Shown: positions 38,446 to 47,613 of the stretch, piece by piece
Layout of the letters: each line of letters starts with the position of its first letter
Numbering within the stretch: position 1 is the first letter of the stretch
Assembly (NCBI RefSeq): GCF_000684975.1
Contig: NZ_BAXZ01000031.1
Span: forward strand, 21,093-85,092
Source: Paraburkholderia acidipaludis NBRC 101816
GTDB lineage: Bacteria; Pseudomonadota; Gammaproteobacteria; Burkholderiales; Burkholderiaceae
Length of the DNA stretch: 64,000 nucleotides
Direction: 5' to 3'
Translations under genes and position numbers: made by a program
Notes under the pieces: model-generated
The model's database searches: none
The model's input: the letters and a program-made list of their open reading frames with translations, nothing else
Told to the model about the DNA's origin: nothing

Positions 38446-38826
38446 TTAGTGCATGACGGCCGACACGGTGGCGATGCCGAGGATCGTCATCGCCACCGAA
38501 GCGCACACGTGGATGGCGATTTCGCCGAGCGCCCAGCCGAAGCGGCCTCCCTGCAGGTGCGAGACCACTTCGGCGGAGAAGGTCGAGAAGGTCGAAAGTC
38601 CGCCCATGAGGCCGGTGATGACGAAGAGGCGCCATTCGGGCGGCACGTCGGGCATGCGCGCGAAGAACGCGACGGCCACGCCGATCACATAGCCCGCGAT
38701 CACGTTGGATGCGAGCGTGCCGAGCGGCAGTTCGGGGAAGAGTGCATTCAGGCGCAGGCCGAGCACCCAGCGCAGGAGGGAACCGAGCGCGCCGCCGATG
38801 CCGACTGCGAGTATGGACAGATACAT
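38446..38826 (-). CDS. crcB: Fluoride exporter CrcB/Fluc
   Basis: A 126-residue dual-topology fluoride channel with four helices. Signatures: GGALGSLLRW, GTLASNVIAGYVIG and the conserved GGLSTFSTFS. It protects cytoplasmic enzymes against fluoride. I looked for a crcB (fluoride) riboswitch in the 165 nt between it and lutA and saw none. Confidence 0.95.
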   Translation of the reverse strand: MYLSILAVGIGGALGSLLRWVLGLRLNALFPELPLGTLASNVIAGYVIGVAVAFFARMPDVPPEWRLFVITGLMGGLSTFSTFSAEVVSHLQGGRFGWALGEIAIHVCASVAMTILGIATVSAVMH

Positions 38827-38991
38827 GGTGTGAACAGGTTGTAGGCGCAAGGAAGACCCGCGAACGGCAGGCCTTACGTCGATGCCGGAGTTTAGCACCG
38901 AGCCCCTTGAACGTCGGCGCCCCAGATTAGCGTGGCCTTGGCGGCGATCGGCAGTAAAATGGCCGAGTCCCCGTCCGCTCCGAGTCACTGC

Positions 38992-39735
38992 ATGAAAGTC
39001 GCCCTTTTCATCCCGTGTTTTATCGACGCGTTCTACCCCGAGGTGGGTATCGCGACACTCGAACTGCTGGAGCGGTTCGGCTGCGAAGTCGACTATCCCT
39101 CCGGGCAAACCTGTTGCGGCCAGCCCATGGCCAATAGCGGCGCGCAGGCCGAGGCGGCGGGCGCGGAGCGCGTGTTCGTGCGCGCTTTCGCCGGCTACGA
39201 CTATATCGTCGGCCCGTCGGCCAGCTGCGTGAACCACGTGCGCGACCACCTCACCGCCATCGAGCAGACCGACGAGGTGCGCAAGGTCCGGGTCTCCACC
39301 TACGAGCTCGTCGAATTCCTTCACGACGTGCTGGGCGCGCGCGAGTTCCCGTGGGCCGAGTTTCCGTGGCGTATCGGCCTGCACAACAGTTGCAGCGCGT
39401 TGCGGCATCTGCACGAAGCCTCGATTTCGGAGGTCGCGGGCCCCGCGTTCTCCAAGCCGCGCACGCTCCTCGAAGGCGTGAAGGGTATCGAGTTCGTGCA
39501 GCCGAAACGTCCCGACGAGTGCTGCGGCTTCGGCGGCACCTTCGCCGTGACGGAGGAGGCCGTGTCCGTGCGCATGGGGCAGGACAAGGTGGTCGATCAC
39601 GTGGGCGCGGGCGCGCAGTACATCGTTTCGGGCGACATGTCGTGCCTCATGCATCAGCAGGGGTGTGCCGAGCGCATGAACGCCGACGTCCGCTTCATCC
39701 ATATTGCCCAGGTGCTCAACGGAGCTCGCGAATGA
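38992..39735 (+). CDS. lutA: L-lactate utilisation Fe-S protein LutA
   Basis: A 247-residue protein with two CCG domains (TCCGQP near residue 40 and DECCGFGGTF near residue 177), the pattern of LutA/LldE. With LutB and LutC it forms a cytoplasmic complex oxidising L-lactate to pyruvate. The ATG at 38992 gives MKVALFIPCFID, the usual start. It overlaps lutB by four bases. Alternative: the same fold occurs in glycolate oxidase GlcF and HdrD, but gene order settles it. Confidence 0.95.
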   Translation: MKVALFIPCFIDAFYPEVGIATLELLERFGCEVDYPSGQTCCGQPMANSGAQAEAAGAERVFVRAFAGYDYIVGPSASCVNHVRDHLTAIEQTDEVRKVRVSTYELVEFLHDVLGAREFPWAEFPWRIGLHNSCSALRHLHEASISEVAGPAFSKPRTLLEGVKGIEFVQPKRPDECCGFGGTFAVTEEAVSVRMGQDKVVDHVGAGAQYIVSGDMSCLMHQQGCAERMNADVRFIHIAQVLNGARE

Positions 39736-41129
39736 AGCGCGTCGAACATGCGAAGCTGGCGAGCGGTTTTCTTGCCCATCCGGAGCACGTGAGTTTCCAC
39801 GACAAGCGGCTCTGGGATCTGCGCATGAAGCGCGATGCGCAGGCGCAGGCGATTCCCGAGTGGGAGACGCTGCGCGCGCTCGCTTCCGCGATCAAGGGGC
39901 ACACGCTCTCCCGGCTTGCCGACTACCTCGAGCAGTTCGTGAGCAACGCCGAGGCCAACGGCGTGCACGTGCACTTCGCCGATAACGCGGAGGAGCACAA
40001 CGAAACCGTGTACCGGCTGCTGAGCGAGCGCGGCATGACGGGGCTCGTGAAGAGCAAGTCGATGCTCACCGACGAGTGCGAGATGCGCCCGTATCTGGAG
40101 TCGCGCGGCATCACGGTGATGGAGACGGATCTGGGCGAGCGGATCCAGCAGCTCGATTCGCAACCGCCCAGCCATATCGTGGTGCCGGCGGTGCACAAGC
40201 TGCGCGGCGACGTGGCGCAAGTCTTCAGCCGCACGATCGGCACGGATCCGCACAACGACGATATCCACTATCTCGCGCAAAGCCAGCGCATGAACACGCG
40301 GCCCTGGTTCGTGCGCGAGAAAACGGCCGGCATGACGGGCTGCAATTTCGCGGTGGCCGAAACGGGCACGGTGGTGGTCTGCACGAACGAGGGCAATGCC
40401 GATCTTTCCGCGAACATGCCGCCGCTGCATATCGTCTCCATGGGCATCGAAAAGCTGATTCCGCGCATTTCGGACCTCGGCGTCTTTATCCGCCTGCTGT
40501 CGCGCAGCGCGCTCGGTTCGCCGATTACGCAGTACACCTCACATTTCCGCGCGCCGCGCGAGGGGGCGGAGCTGCATTTCGTCCTTGTCGACAACGGTCG
40601 TTCGGAGCGTCTCGCGATGCCCGACTTCTGGTACTCGCTCAAGTGCATCCGCTGCGGCGCATGCATGAATACGTGCCCCGTCTACCGGCGCAGCGGCGGC
40701 CTTTCGTATGGCAGCACCTATGCGGGGCCCATCGGCGCGATCATCAACCCGACCTTCGACCTCAAGCGCTTCAGCGCGCTGCCGTTCGCTTCCACGCTCA
40801 ACGGCAGCTGCACCAACGTGTGTCCCGTCAAGATCAATATCCACGAGCAGATTTATCAGTGGCGCCAGGTGATCGCCGCGCGCCACGAGGTGCCCTTCGT
40901 CAAGAAGGAGGTGCTGAAGATGGCCGGGCGCCTGCTCGCGAGCCCGACACTCTATCGCGGCGCGGTGGCCTCGCTCGAAGGCGCGCTGCGGCGCTTGCCC
41001 AACTTCATGATCTACAACCCGCTCAATATCTGGGGGCGCCAGCGCGAACTGCCGCAAGCGCCGCCCATGACCTTTCACGCGTGGTACAAAAAGAACCGGC
41101 AAGGAGGCAGCGGCCATGGCCAGTCGTGA
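39732..41129 (+). CDS. lutB: L-lactate utilisation Fe-S protein LutB
   Basis: A 465-residue protein combining an N-terminal LUD domain (residues about 60-290) with a C-terminal double 4Fe-4S ferredoxin region (CIRCGACMNTCPVYRR and GSCTNVCPVKIN). It is the central subunit of the LutABC lactate oxidase complex. Its start overlaps the lutA stop and its end overlaps lutC by 14 nt. Confidence 0.96.
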   Translation: MKRVEHAKLASGFLAHPEHVSFHDKRLWDLRMKRDAQAQAIPEWETLRALASAIKGHTLSRLADYLEQFVSNAEANGVHVHFADNAEEHNETVYRLLSERGMTGLVKSKSMLTDECEMRPYLESRGITVMETDLGERIQQLDSQPPSHIVVPAVHKLRGDVAQVFSRTIGTDPHNDDIHYLAQSQRMNTRPWFVREKTAGMTGCNFAVAETGTVVVCTNEGNADLSANMPPLHIVSMGIEKLIPRISDLGVFIRLLSRSALGSPITQYTSHFRAPREGAELHFVLVDNGRSERLAMPDFWYSLKCIRCGACMNTCPVYRRSGGLSYGSTYAGPIGAIINPTFDLKRFSALPFASTLNGSCTNVCPVKINIHEQIYQWRQVIAARHEVPFVKKEVLKMAGRLLASPTLYRGAVASLEGALRRLPNFMIYNPLNIWGRQRELPQAPPMTFHAWYKKNRQGGSGHGQS

Positions 41130-41703
41130 AGCGTTCATCGCACGCGTGCGCGCCGCACAGCCCGCCGCGCTCGATCTGCCCGAGGTGCCGCTCTTCGCGA
41201 CGCCCGCGGGCGACCTGGGCGAGCGTTTCGCGGCGTCGCTCGCGCTGATGGGCGGCCGCGCCGTGCAGGTCGCGTCCGCGGACGCGGTACTGCCCTGGAT
41301 TCACGAACGCTTCGGTCCCCGAACCGAAATCGCATCGGCGGTGCCGGAAGTTTCGGGCACGGTCGCGCTCGACGCCACGATGCCGCCGACCCAGCTCGAA
41401 AAGGTCGACGTGGGCGTCGTGCGGGCGCGCTTCGGCGTGGCGGAGACGGGCTCGGTGTGGCTCAGCGAGCGCGAATACATCGTGAACGCGCTTGGCTACA
41501 TCGTTCAGCATCTGGTCGTGCTGCTCGATTTCACGCAGATCGTCGGCGGCCTGCAGGACGCGTACCGGCGCGACGATTTTCGCAGCGCGCGCTACGCGGC
41601 GCTCGTAACCGGGCCCTCCGCAACGGCCGATATTGAAGGCGTGCTGATTCAGGGCGCGCAAGGGGTGAAGTCGCTGACGGTGGTGGGGCTGCCGGCTTCG
41701 TGA
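41116..41703 (+). CDS. lutC: L-lactate utilisation protein LutC
   Basis: A 195-residue LUD-domain protein, third subunit of the LutABC complex. Visible family segments: VGVVRARFGVAETGSVWLSE and ALVTGPSATADIEGVLIQGA. AAGGAGG lies just before the ATG, inside lutB. A 10-bp hairpin (41708-41717 with 41729-41738) follows the stop. No lactate permease or FadR/LutR regulator is adjacent in this window. Confidence 0.95.
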   Translation: MASREAFIARVRAAQPAALDLPEVPLFATPAGDLGERFAASLALMGGRAVQVASADAVLPWIHERFGPRTEIASAVPEVSGTVALDATMPPTQLEKVDVGVVRARFGVAETGSVWLSEREYIVNALGYIVQHLVVLLDFTQIVGGLQDAYRRDDFRSARYAALVTGPSATADIEGVLIQGAQGVKSLTVVGLPAS

Positions 41704-41769
41704 GCGCGCGGCAAGCGCGTCGCGCATTCGCTTGCCGCTCCGCGGAGCGTACGCAAACAGGAGAGGCTT

Positions 41770-42234
41770 ATGCCGCGCAAGACACTCAACGCATCGCGGC
41801 TTCAGGAAGCAGTGAGCCGACGCCTGCACAAGCTTCAGGAAGTGATCGATGACGGCGTGAAGTTCGTCGTGCCGCGGCCGCAGCTTCAGCCGGCGGATCG
41901 CACGGGCTGCAACTGGACGATGAAACACTTCGGCAATGCCGCGGGCTTCGAGGCGAGCATTGCCGATGTGCTCGCGAAAGTGCAGGCCGAGTACAACCTC
42001 GCGGCCGAGGGAGAAGACGAGCAGGAAGAGCAGGACGAGGGGCGGCCCGATCCGTTCGGTCAAACGGTGCGGGCCGGTAAGGCGAATCCGTTTGGCGAAG
42101 CCGCGGGGCCGGCGAAGGCGTCGAACCCGTTCGGAGAGGCAAAGCCCGCCGGAAAGGCCGATCCGTTCGGTGCGGCGGAGGAGCCTGCCGCGCCGGCAGT
42201 GAAGCAGCCTGCTGATCCGTTCGGCGACGCCTGA
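41770..42234 (+). CDS. Hypothetical protein with five [D/N]PFG motifs
   Basis: A 154-residue protein. Residues 1-80 form a compact, probably helical domain (ASRLQEAVSRRLHKLQEVID ... GFEASIADVLAKVQAEYNLA). After an acidic stretch (EGEDEQEEQDEG) the last 65 residues are a low-complexity tail with five short motifs: PDPFGQT, ANPFGEA, SNPFGEA, ADPFGAA and ADPFGDA. The tail looks disordered. CAGGAGAGGCTT gives a good ribosome binding site. No family recognised; no signal peptide. Confidence 0.75.
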   Translation: MPRKTLNASRLQEAVSRRLHKLQEVIDDGVKFVVPRPQLQPADRTGCNWTMKHFGNAAGFEASIADVLAKVQAEYNLAAEGEDEQEEQDEGRPDPFGQTVRAGKANPFGEAAGPAKASNPFGEAKPAGKADPFGAAEEPAAPAVKQPADPFGDA

Positions 42235-42294
42235 GCCAGCCCTCGGCGGCGCGGCAGGCGCCGCCCTGAGCCGTCGGGGCGCGCCGCGTTGCCG

Positions 42295-43707
42295 TCAGCT
42301 TGCGTCGCCGGCCGGTTTGGCGCGCGAACGGCGTGCGCGTGACGGAGCTTTCCTGGCTGCCGGCGCTTTCGGTGTTTCTACCTCGGCATTCGCCGTATTC
42401 GCCGTGGCGGCGGGAGCAGGCGCCGCTTGCTCGTCGGCCGGCGCGGCGGTCGTCTTGCGGGCCGCGCTCTTGCGAGCAGCCGTTTTGCGGGCGCGGCGCG
42501 GCGCCGGGCGGGAGGCTTCGGCGCTTTCGGGCGCGGCCTGGGCCACCTCGTCGGCGGAGAACGCAGGCGTTTCGTCAAACGGAGACGACGCGGGCGACAC
42601 GTCGCCAAAGAGGGGCAGGGCTGTCTGCTCCGCATGGGCGGCAGCGTCGTCCTCGCGCGTGCCGCTGGCCTCGCCGTGGCGCGCTTCGGCCGCCTGCGCG
42701 ACGGCGCCTTCTGTAGCGCTAGCGCCCGTTGTACGTTCCTGCGTGCCCCGCTCGTCGCGCCGTCCTTTGCCGCGGCCCTTGCCGCGACGGGGTTCTTCGC
42801 CGCGCGCGTGGGCTTCCTGCGTCTCTACGTGCGCGGCAACCTCGGCGGCAGGCGCCGCGGGCAGGTTCGTCCGCGACACATAGGTGCCCGACTTTTCGTC
42901 GCGGCCGACTTCCAGCAGACCGCGCGCCTGGGCTTCATCGAGGAGATTGCCGAAGGCGCGGAAGCCATAGCGCGTCTCGTTGAAGTCGGGCCGGCGCCGC
43001 TTGATGGCGCTTTTGAGCACCGAGGCCCAGACCTTGCCGCTGTCGCCGCGCTCCAGCACGAGTGCGTCGAGCGTTTCGACGGCGAAGGCGATCGCCTTCG
43101 ACCTGCGCTCCTCCGACTTGCGCTCTTCGCGATCCTCGCGTTCGTCGTTCTCGGTCTTCGGCTGGCGCTCGTCGCCGGTCTTCTGCTTTGCCTGCCCCGC
43201 GCTCTCGCGCTTCGAGGTACTGCGCGACTGCTCGCGCACGAGATCGTCATAGAAGATGAATTCGTCGCAGTTGGCGACGAGCAGGTCGGAGGTGGAGTGC
43301 TTCACGCCCACGCCAATCACCTTCTTCGCGTTTTCGCGCAGCTTGGATACGAGCGGCGAGAAGTCCGAGTCGCCGCTCACGATCACGAAGGTGTCGACGT
43401 GCGACTTCGTATAACAGAGGTCGAGCGCGTCGACGACGAGGCGGATATCGGCGGAGTTCTTGCCCGACTGGCGCACGTGCGGAATCTCGATCAGCTCGAA
43501 GCTCGCCTCGTGCATGGAGGCCTTGAAGCCCTTGTAGCGCTCCCAGTCGCAATAGGCCTTTTTCACGACGATGCTGCCCTTGAGCAGGAGCCGCTCGAGT
43601 ACGGGCTTGATATCGAAGCGGTCGATCTTCGCGTCGCGCACGCCGAGCGCAACGTTCTCGAAGTCGCAGAACACCGCCATGCTGACGTTTTCCTGGGGAG
43701 AGGCCAT
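42295..43707 (-). CDS. NYN-domain (PIN-like) putative RNase with OST-HTH/LOTUS domain
   Basis: A 470-residue protein. Residues about 10-155 are a NYN/LabA-like PIN nuclease domain with metal-binding acidic residues in VFCDFENVAL, SADIRLVVDAL and VIVSGDSDFSPLV. Residues about 200-275 match an OST-HTH/LOTUS RNA-binding fold (GDSGKVWASVLKSAIKRRRP ... GFRAFGNLLDEAQARGLLEV). The rest is Ala/Glu-rich and ends in a basic RKTAARKSAARK-type tail. An RNA-cleaving or RNA-binding role is likely. The inner ATG at 43680 (MAVFCDFEN) has the better AGGAAAA site and may be the true start. Confidence 0.88.
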   Translation of the reverse strand: MASPQENVSMAVFCDFENVALGVRDAKIDRFDIKPVLERLLLKGSIVVKKAYCDWERYKGFKASMHEASFELIEIPHVRQSGKNSADIRLVVDALDLCYTKSHVDTFVIVSGDSDFSPLVSKLRENAKKVIGVGVKHSTSDLLVANCDEFIFYDDLVREQSRSTSKRESAGQAKQKTGDERQPKTENDEREDREERKSEERRSKAIAFAVETLDALVLERGDSGKVWASVLKSAIKRRRPDFNETRYGFRAFGNLLDEAQARGLLEVGRDEKSGTYVSRTNLPAAPAAEVAAHVETQEAHARGEEPRRGKGRGKGRRDERGTQERTTGASATEGAVAQAAEARHGEASGTREDDAAAHAEQTALPLFGDVSPASSPFDETPAFSADEVAQAAPESAEASRPAPRRARKTAARKSAARKTTAAPADEQAAPAPAATANTANAEVETPKAPAARKAPSRARRSRAKPAGDAS

Positions 43708-44027
43708 GTGATTCGTTTGTTCCCTATACGGTACGAAACCACATGATAGCCCCTGCGCGGGGGCAGGGCGTGAAACGGCTCCGGCGAGGGCTGTGCAGCA
43801 GTATGCCGCGAGGCAGATAAGCGGCATATGACCATGCCGGCTTGGCGGCAAACTGATTGTGTGCGCAAGGATAGTTCGTTTGGACGATTCTCCTGTTTCA
43901 CCTATGAAATAGGCCTCAATTTCACATCTGCGTCATATCGGCTCCCTAATCTTGCGCCGCCTCATCCGTCACACATGCGGCAAAAAACAGAACAACCCAT
44001 AACGATTCGACCCACAAGAGGAGTCTT
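43708..44027. other. Divergent intergenic region, 320 nt
   Basis: Holds the promoters of the NYN gene and the phosphoesterase gene. No gene seen. A convincing PhoB box for the phosphatase was looked for and not found. AAGAGGAGTCTT before the ATG at 44028 is a strong ribosome binding site. Confidence 0.5.
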
Positions 44028-45314
44028 ATGCTCTCACGCATCCCCGGCAAAATCTGGGCACCCGCCGCCGCGCTTCTCGCCATGGTGTTCGCCGCGCTTT
44101 TCGTGAGCGCGTGCGGATCGTCGTCTTCGAACGTCACGGCCGGCATTCACCAGATCCGCCACGTGTTCGTCATCACGCTCGAGAACGAGAACTACGCCAT
44201 CACCTTCGGCTCCAGCACTAAGGCGCCGTACCTGGCGCAGACGCTCGCTTCGCAGGGCGCGCTCGTGCAGAACTACTACGGCACGGGCCACGTCAGTCTC
44301 GACAACTACATTTCGATGCTCAGCGGTCAGGCTCCGACGCCGCAAACGGACAACGACTGCACGAGCTATGAAAACTACAACATGACCGGCACGACGTCGG
44401 ACGGTCAGGCAGTGGGCACGGGCTGCGTGTTCCCCGCGAGCATCCAGACGCTGCCCGACCAGCTGAATGCCGCCGGTTTCACGTGGAAGGGCTACGAAGA
44501 GGACATGGGCAACGACCCGTCGCGCGAAGCCGCGACCTGCGGCCACCCGACGCTGAACACGACCGACCTCACGCAGGAAGCCGAAGCACCGAGCGCGGCC
44601 GTGCCGCTGGGCGACCAGTACGCAACGCGTCACGATCCGTTCATGTACTTTCATTCGATCATCGATTCGCCGGACTGCCAAACGAATGTCGTGAACCTGA
44701 GCCATCTGCAGACCGATCTGCAGTCGGTCGCGACGACAGCCAACTTCAACTTCATCACGCCGAACCTCTGTGACGACGGCCACGATTCGCCCTGCGTGAA
44801 CGGCCAGCCGGGCGGTCTCACGAGCGCGAACGCGTTCCTCGAGAAGTGGGTGCCCATCATCACGTCGTCGCCGGCATTCAAGAACGATGGACTCCTGATC
44901 ATCAACTTCGACGAGAGCAGCTACGCGACCGAGACGCCTAACCTGACCACGAGCCCGCCCACGCTCACGCTCACATACTCGGGCAGCACTTGCTGCAGCG
45001 AGCAGCCTGGTCCGAATCTGGCTGCGTTCCCGCAGTCGTCGGTGTACGGTTCACTCCCGGCGAGCGAGATTCCGGGTCTGCCGGCGTCGCTCGGCACCAT
45101 CCAGCTCGTCATGACGAAGGCGAACTACGGCGGCGACCAGACCGGCGCCGTGATGATCTCGAAGTTCATCAAGCCGGGCACGGTTTCGACGGTGCCGTAC
45201 AACCACTATTCGATGCTCAGGAGCATCGAGGACATCTTCCAGCTCGGCCACCTTGGCTACGCCGGACAGACGGGGCTCGCAAGCTTCGGCAACGACATCT
45301 TCACGAACCAGTAG
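44028..45314 (+). CDS. Phosphoesterase-family lipoprotein (acid phosphatase / phospholipase C-like)
   Basis: A 428-residue PF04185-type phosphoesterase. The signal peptide ends in the lipobox LFVSAC with Cys29 lipidated. Metal-site sequence appears in VFVITLENENYAITFG and LIINFDES near residue 292; PYNHYSMLRSIEDIFQLGHL is the conserved C-terminal block. It probably hydrolyses phosphomonoesters or phospholipids in the periplasm or at the outer membrane. It is followed after 2 nt by a cytochrome c peroxidase gene, so they form one operon. Confidence 0.9.
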   Translation: MLSRIPGKIWAPAAALLAMVFAALFVSACGSSSSNVTAGIHQIRHVFVITLENENYAITFGSSTKAPYLAQTLASQGALVQNYYGTGHVSLDNYISMLSGQAPTPQTDNDCTSYENYNMTGTTSDGQAVGTGCVFPASIQTLPDQLNAAGFTWKGYEEDMGNDPSREAATCGHPTLNTTDLTQEAEAPSAAVPLGDQYATRHDPFMYFHSIIDSPDCQTNVVNLSHLQTDLQSVATTANFNFITPNLCDDGHDSPCVNGQPGGLTSANAFLEKWVPIITSSPAFKNDGLLIINFDESSYATETPNLTTSPPTLTLTYSGSTCCSEQPGPNLAAFPQSSVYGSLPASEIPGLPASLGTIQLVMTKANYGGDQTGAVMISKFIKPGTVSTVPYNHYSMLRSIEDIFQLGHLGYAGQTGLASFGNDIFTNQ

Positions 45315-45316
45315 CC

Positions 45317-46633
45317 ATGTCCATGTCTTACGCAACCACGACGGTGCGCCGCGCCGTCAAGGCTGCGCTCGCCGCCACCGCTGCCGCGGCGGCGGCGTTT
45401 AGCGCTCCGGGCGCCGCGCACGCGCAGGCTCAGCCTGCATCGGCGCCGGCGGCACAGGCCGCGAAGCCGGCCGTCCTCAGCGATGCGGCTGCCCTCGGCA
45501 AGCAGCTGTTCTACGATCAGTCGCTCTCGGCCTCGGGGCGCATGTCGTGCGCGAGCTGTCATAGCCCCGCGCACGCGTACGGTCCTCCCAACGGACTCGC
45601 CGCCCAACTGGGCGGCCCCGATCTGCATTCGCAAGGCACGCGCGCCGTGCCTACGCTGAGCTACGTGCTCAACCGCACGCCGATCTGGACGCACGTGCAG
45701 GCGGCGAGCCTCGGCGAGCGCTTCGAGGACGACAACTCGCCGTCGGGCGGCTTCGGCTGGGATGGCCGCTTCAACCACCTGCACGACCAGGCCACGTTCC
45801 CATTGTTCAATCCCGACGAGATGGCGAATCGCGATGCCGCTGCGGTCGTCGCGAAGCTCGCGCACGCGCCTTACGCGGCCCGTTTCAGGCAGGTGTTCGG
45901 CGAGACGGTGTTCGATTCGCCCGAGGTGGCGTTGCGTCAGGCCATGTCGGCCGTCGAGCGCTATGAACTCGAAGAACCGGACTTTCATCCGTACACGAGC
46001 AAGTTCGACGGCTACCTGGACGGCAAGGTCAAGCTCACCGCGGCCGAGCTGCACGGCATGAAGCTCTTCGACGATCCGAACAGCGGTAACTGCGCGTCGT
46101 GCCATATCGACCAGCTGGGCGTCAACGGCGCTCATCCGCTCTTCACGGACTTCCAGTTCGAAGCGCTGGGCGTGCCGCGCAATCCCGAGCTGCGCGCCAA
46201 CCGCAATCCTTCGTACTACGATGAAGGTCTATGCGGCCCGCTGCGAACCGATCTGGCGAAGGACAAGACGATGTGCGGCCTTTTCAAGACGCCGACGCTG
46301 CGCAACGTCGCGACGCGCCAGGTGTTCTTCCACAACGGGCGCTTCCACACGCTGCGCGAGGCGCTGCGCTTCTATGTGGAACGCGATACGAATCCGGAGA
46401 AGTGGTATTCGCGCGATGCGCACGGCCATGTCGTGAAGTTCGACGACCTGCCGCCCGACTTGCGTCACAACGTGGACACCATCGACGCGCCGCTGACCTG
46501 CAAGCAGGGCGACAAGCCGGTATGGAGCGAGCACGATATCGACGACGTGATCGCGTTCCTGAAGACGCTCAACGACGGCTACCAGCCGGGCGCGCAGCCC
46601 GCGAAAAAGCCGCTGACGCAGGCGGCGCGCTGA
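45317..46633 (+). CDS. Di-haem cytochrome c peroxidase / MauG-family protein
   Basis: A 438-residue exported c-type cytochrome with two CXXCH haem sites (CASCH at 77-81 and at 259-263). The Ala-rich signal peptide runs to about residue 36 (AHAQA). Conserved segments GKQLFYDQSLSASGRMSC, WDGRFNHLHDQA and FKTPTLRNVATRQVFFHNGR belong to the MauG/CCP group. It reduces peroxide or performs long-range oxidation in the periplasm. Tandem ATGs at 45317 and 45323 are possible starts. Confidence 0.92.
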   Translation: MSMSYATTTVRRAVKAALAATAAAAAAFSAPGAAHAQAQPASAPAAQAAKPAVLSDAAALGKQLFYDQSLSASGRMSCASCHSPAHAYGPPNGLAAQLGGPDLHSQGTRAVPTLSYVLNRTPIWTHVQAASLGERFEDDNSPSGGFGWDGRFNHLHDQATFPLFNPDEMANRDAAAVVAKLAHAPYAARFRQVFGETVFDSPEVALRQAMSAVERYELEEPDFHPYTSKFDGYLDGKVKLTAAELHGMKLFDDPNSGNCASCHIDQLGVNGAHPLFTDFQFEALGVPRNPELRANRNPSYYDEGLCGPLRTDLAKDKTMCGLFKTPTLRNVATRQVFFHNGRFHTLREALRFYVERDTNPEKWYSRDAHGHVVKFDDLPPDLRHNVDTIDAPLTCKQGDKPVWSEHDIDDVIAFLKTLNDGYQPGAQPAKKPLTQAAR

Positions 46634-46665
46634 GGGTGTTGAGGGCGTAGGCGCGCCGGCCGCGC

Positions 46666-47541
46666 TTACGCGCCCTGTGCGGGGGCGTCGCCCTCGGGCA
46701 GATACCCGAGCAGGGCGCTCGCCGCGGCGGCCTCGCGGCGCAGTGCGGTGCCGACAGGGCCGTCGAGCGACGCGTCGAAGCCTCCCGTCGCGCCGAGCGC
46801 CGTGAGCACGGCGCAGAGTTTGCCGGTGTGATCGAAGAGCGGCGCGGACACGGCGCTGATCCCCTTGAGATTCGTATCCCTGACCGACGCGCAGCGCGCG
46901 GCCTGCACGCCGCGCCGCAACGCGCCGATCGGGTCTTTCGTGTCGAGCTGCGCGCGCAGCGAAGCATCGGCCTGCGCGAGCTCTTCCTCGGCGAGGGCGC
47001 GCACGCGCTTGTCGTCGAGCAGGCCGAGAAACACCCGCCCTGTGGCCGACCACAAAAGCGGCATCACCGATCCCACCCGCGCGTTCACGATCACGGGCAG
47101 CCCCGGCTCCTCGAAACGGATGATCGTCGGCCCCTTGTTGCCCATCACCGCGACGAACGCCGTGACTTCGAGCTGCTCGCACAGGCGCACGAGCGCGGGC
47201 TCCGCCACGCGCACCGGATTGGCCTGACGCATCGCGGCCACGCCGATCATCATCGCCTCGGGGCCCAGCAGGTAGTGCTGCGTAACCGTGTCCTGCGCGA
47301 CGAGCCCTTCCTCGCTCAGACTCACCAGATAGCGATGCACTTTCGCGGGACTTTCACCCACATAGGCCGCGAGGCTCGTGAGGCTCGCGCGGCCGCCAAG
47401 GCGCGCGAGGCCCTTGAGCACGGCCATGCCGGTCTGTGCCGACTGCACGCGCTGGCGGCGCTCGCGGTCGGCCGGTGCCTTCGCGGTTTTGCCGCGCTTC
47501 TCGGCGTTGGATGGGGAGGCGGAATTAGGGGCGGTTTTCAT
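46666..47541 (-). CDS. IclR-family transcriptional regulator
   Basis: A 291-residue regulator with N-terminal winged helix (AQTGMAVLKGLARLGGRASL ... AKVHRYLVSLSEEGLV) and C-terminal IclR effector domain (FLGLLDDKRVRAL, GISAVSAPLFDHTGKLCAVL). The first 30 residues are Lys/Arg-rich. It is divergent from the P450 gene with 121 nt between, where two palindromes lie. IclR proteins of such layout usually control aromatic or methoxy-aromatic catabolism, so it is the likely regulator of the P450 and transporter. Confidence 0.92.
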   Translation of the reverse strand: MKTAPNSASPSNAEKRGKTAKAPADRERRQRVQSAQTGMAVLKGLARLGGRASLTSLAAYVGESPAKVHRYLVSLSEEGLVAQDTVTQHYLLGPEAMMIGVAAMRQANPVRVAEPALVRLCEQLEVTAFVAVMGNKGPTIIRFEEPGLPVIVNARVGSVMPLLWSATGRVFLGLLDDKRVRALAEEELAQADASLRAQLDTKDPIGALRRGVQAARCASVRDTNLKGISAVSAPLFDHTGKLCAVLTALGATGGFDASLDGPVGTALRREAAAASALLGYLPEGDAPAQGA

Positions 47542-47613
47542 GCAGCGATTCTAAGTGGCCGGGCAAGCGGGGCGGCGCCTGCCTTGTTTTCAGGTTAACC
47601 CTTATCTCTAATT

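Noticed and set aside
38827..38991. Fluoride riboswitch before crcB
   Set aside because: None of the conserved pseudoknot sequence was found in the 165 nt upstream of the gene.
43708..44027. PhoB box before the phosphoesterase gene
   Set aside because: CGTCATA-like pieces occur but not with the 7-4-7 direct-repeat spacing.
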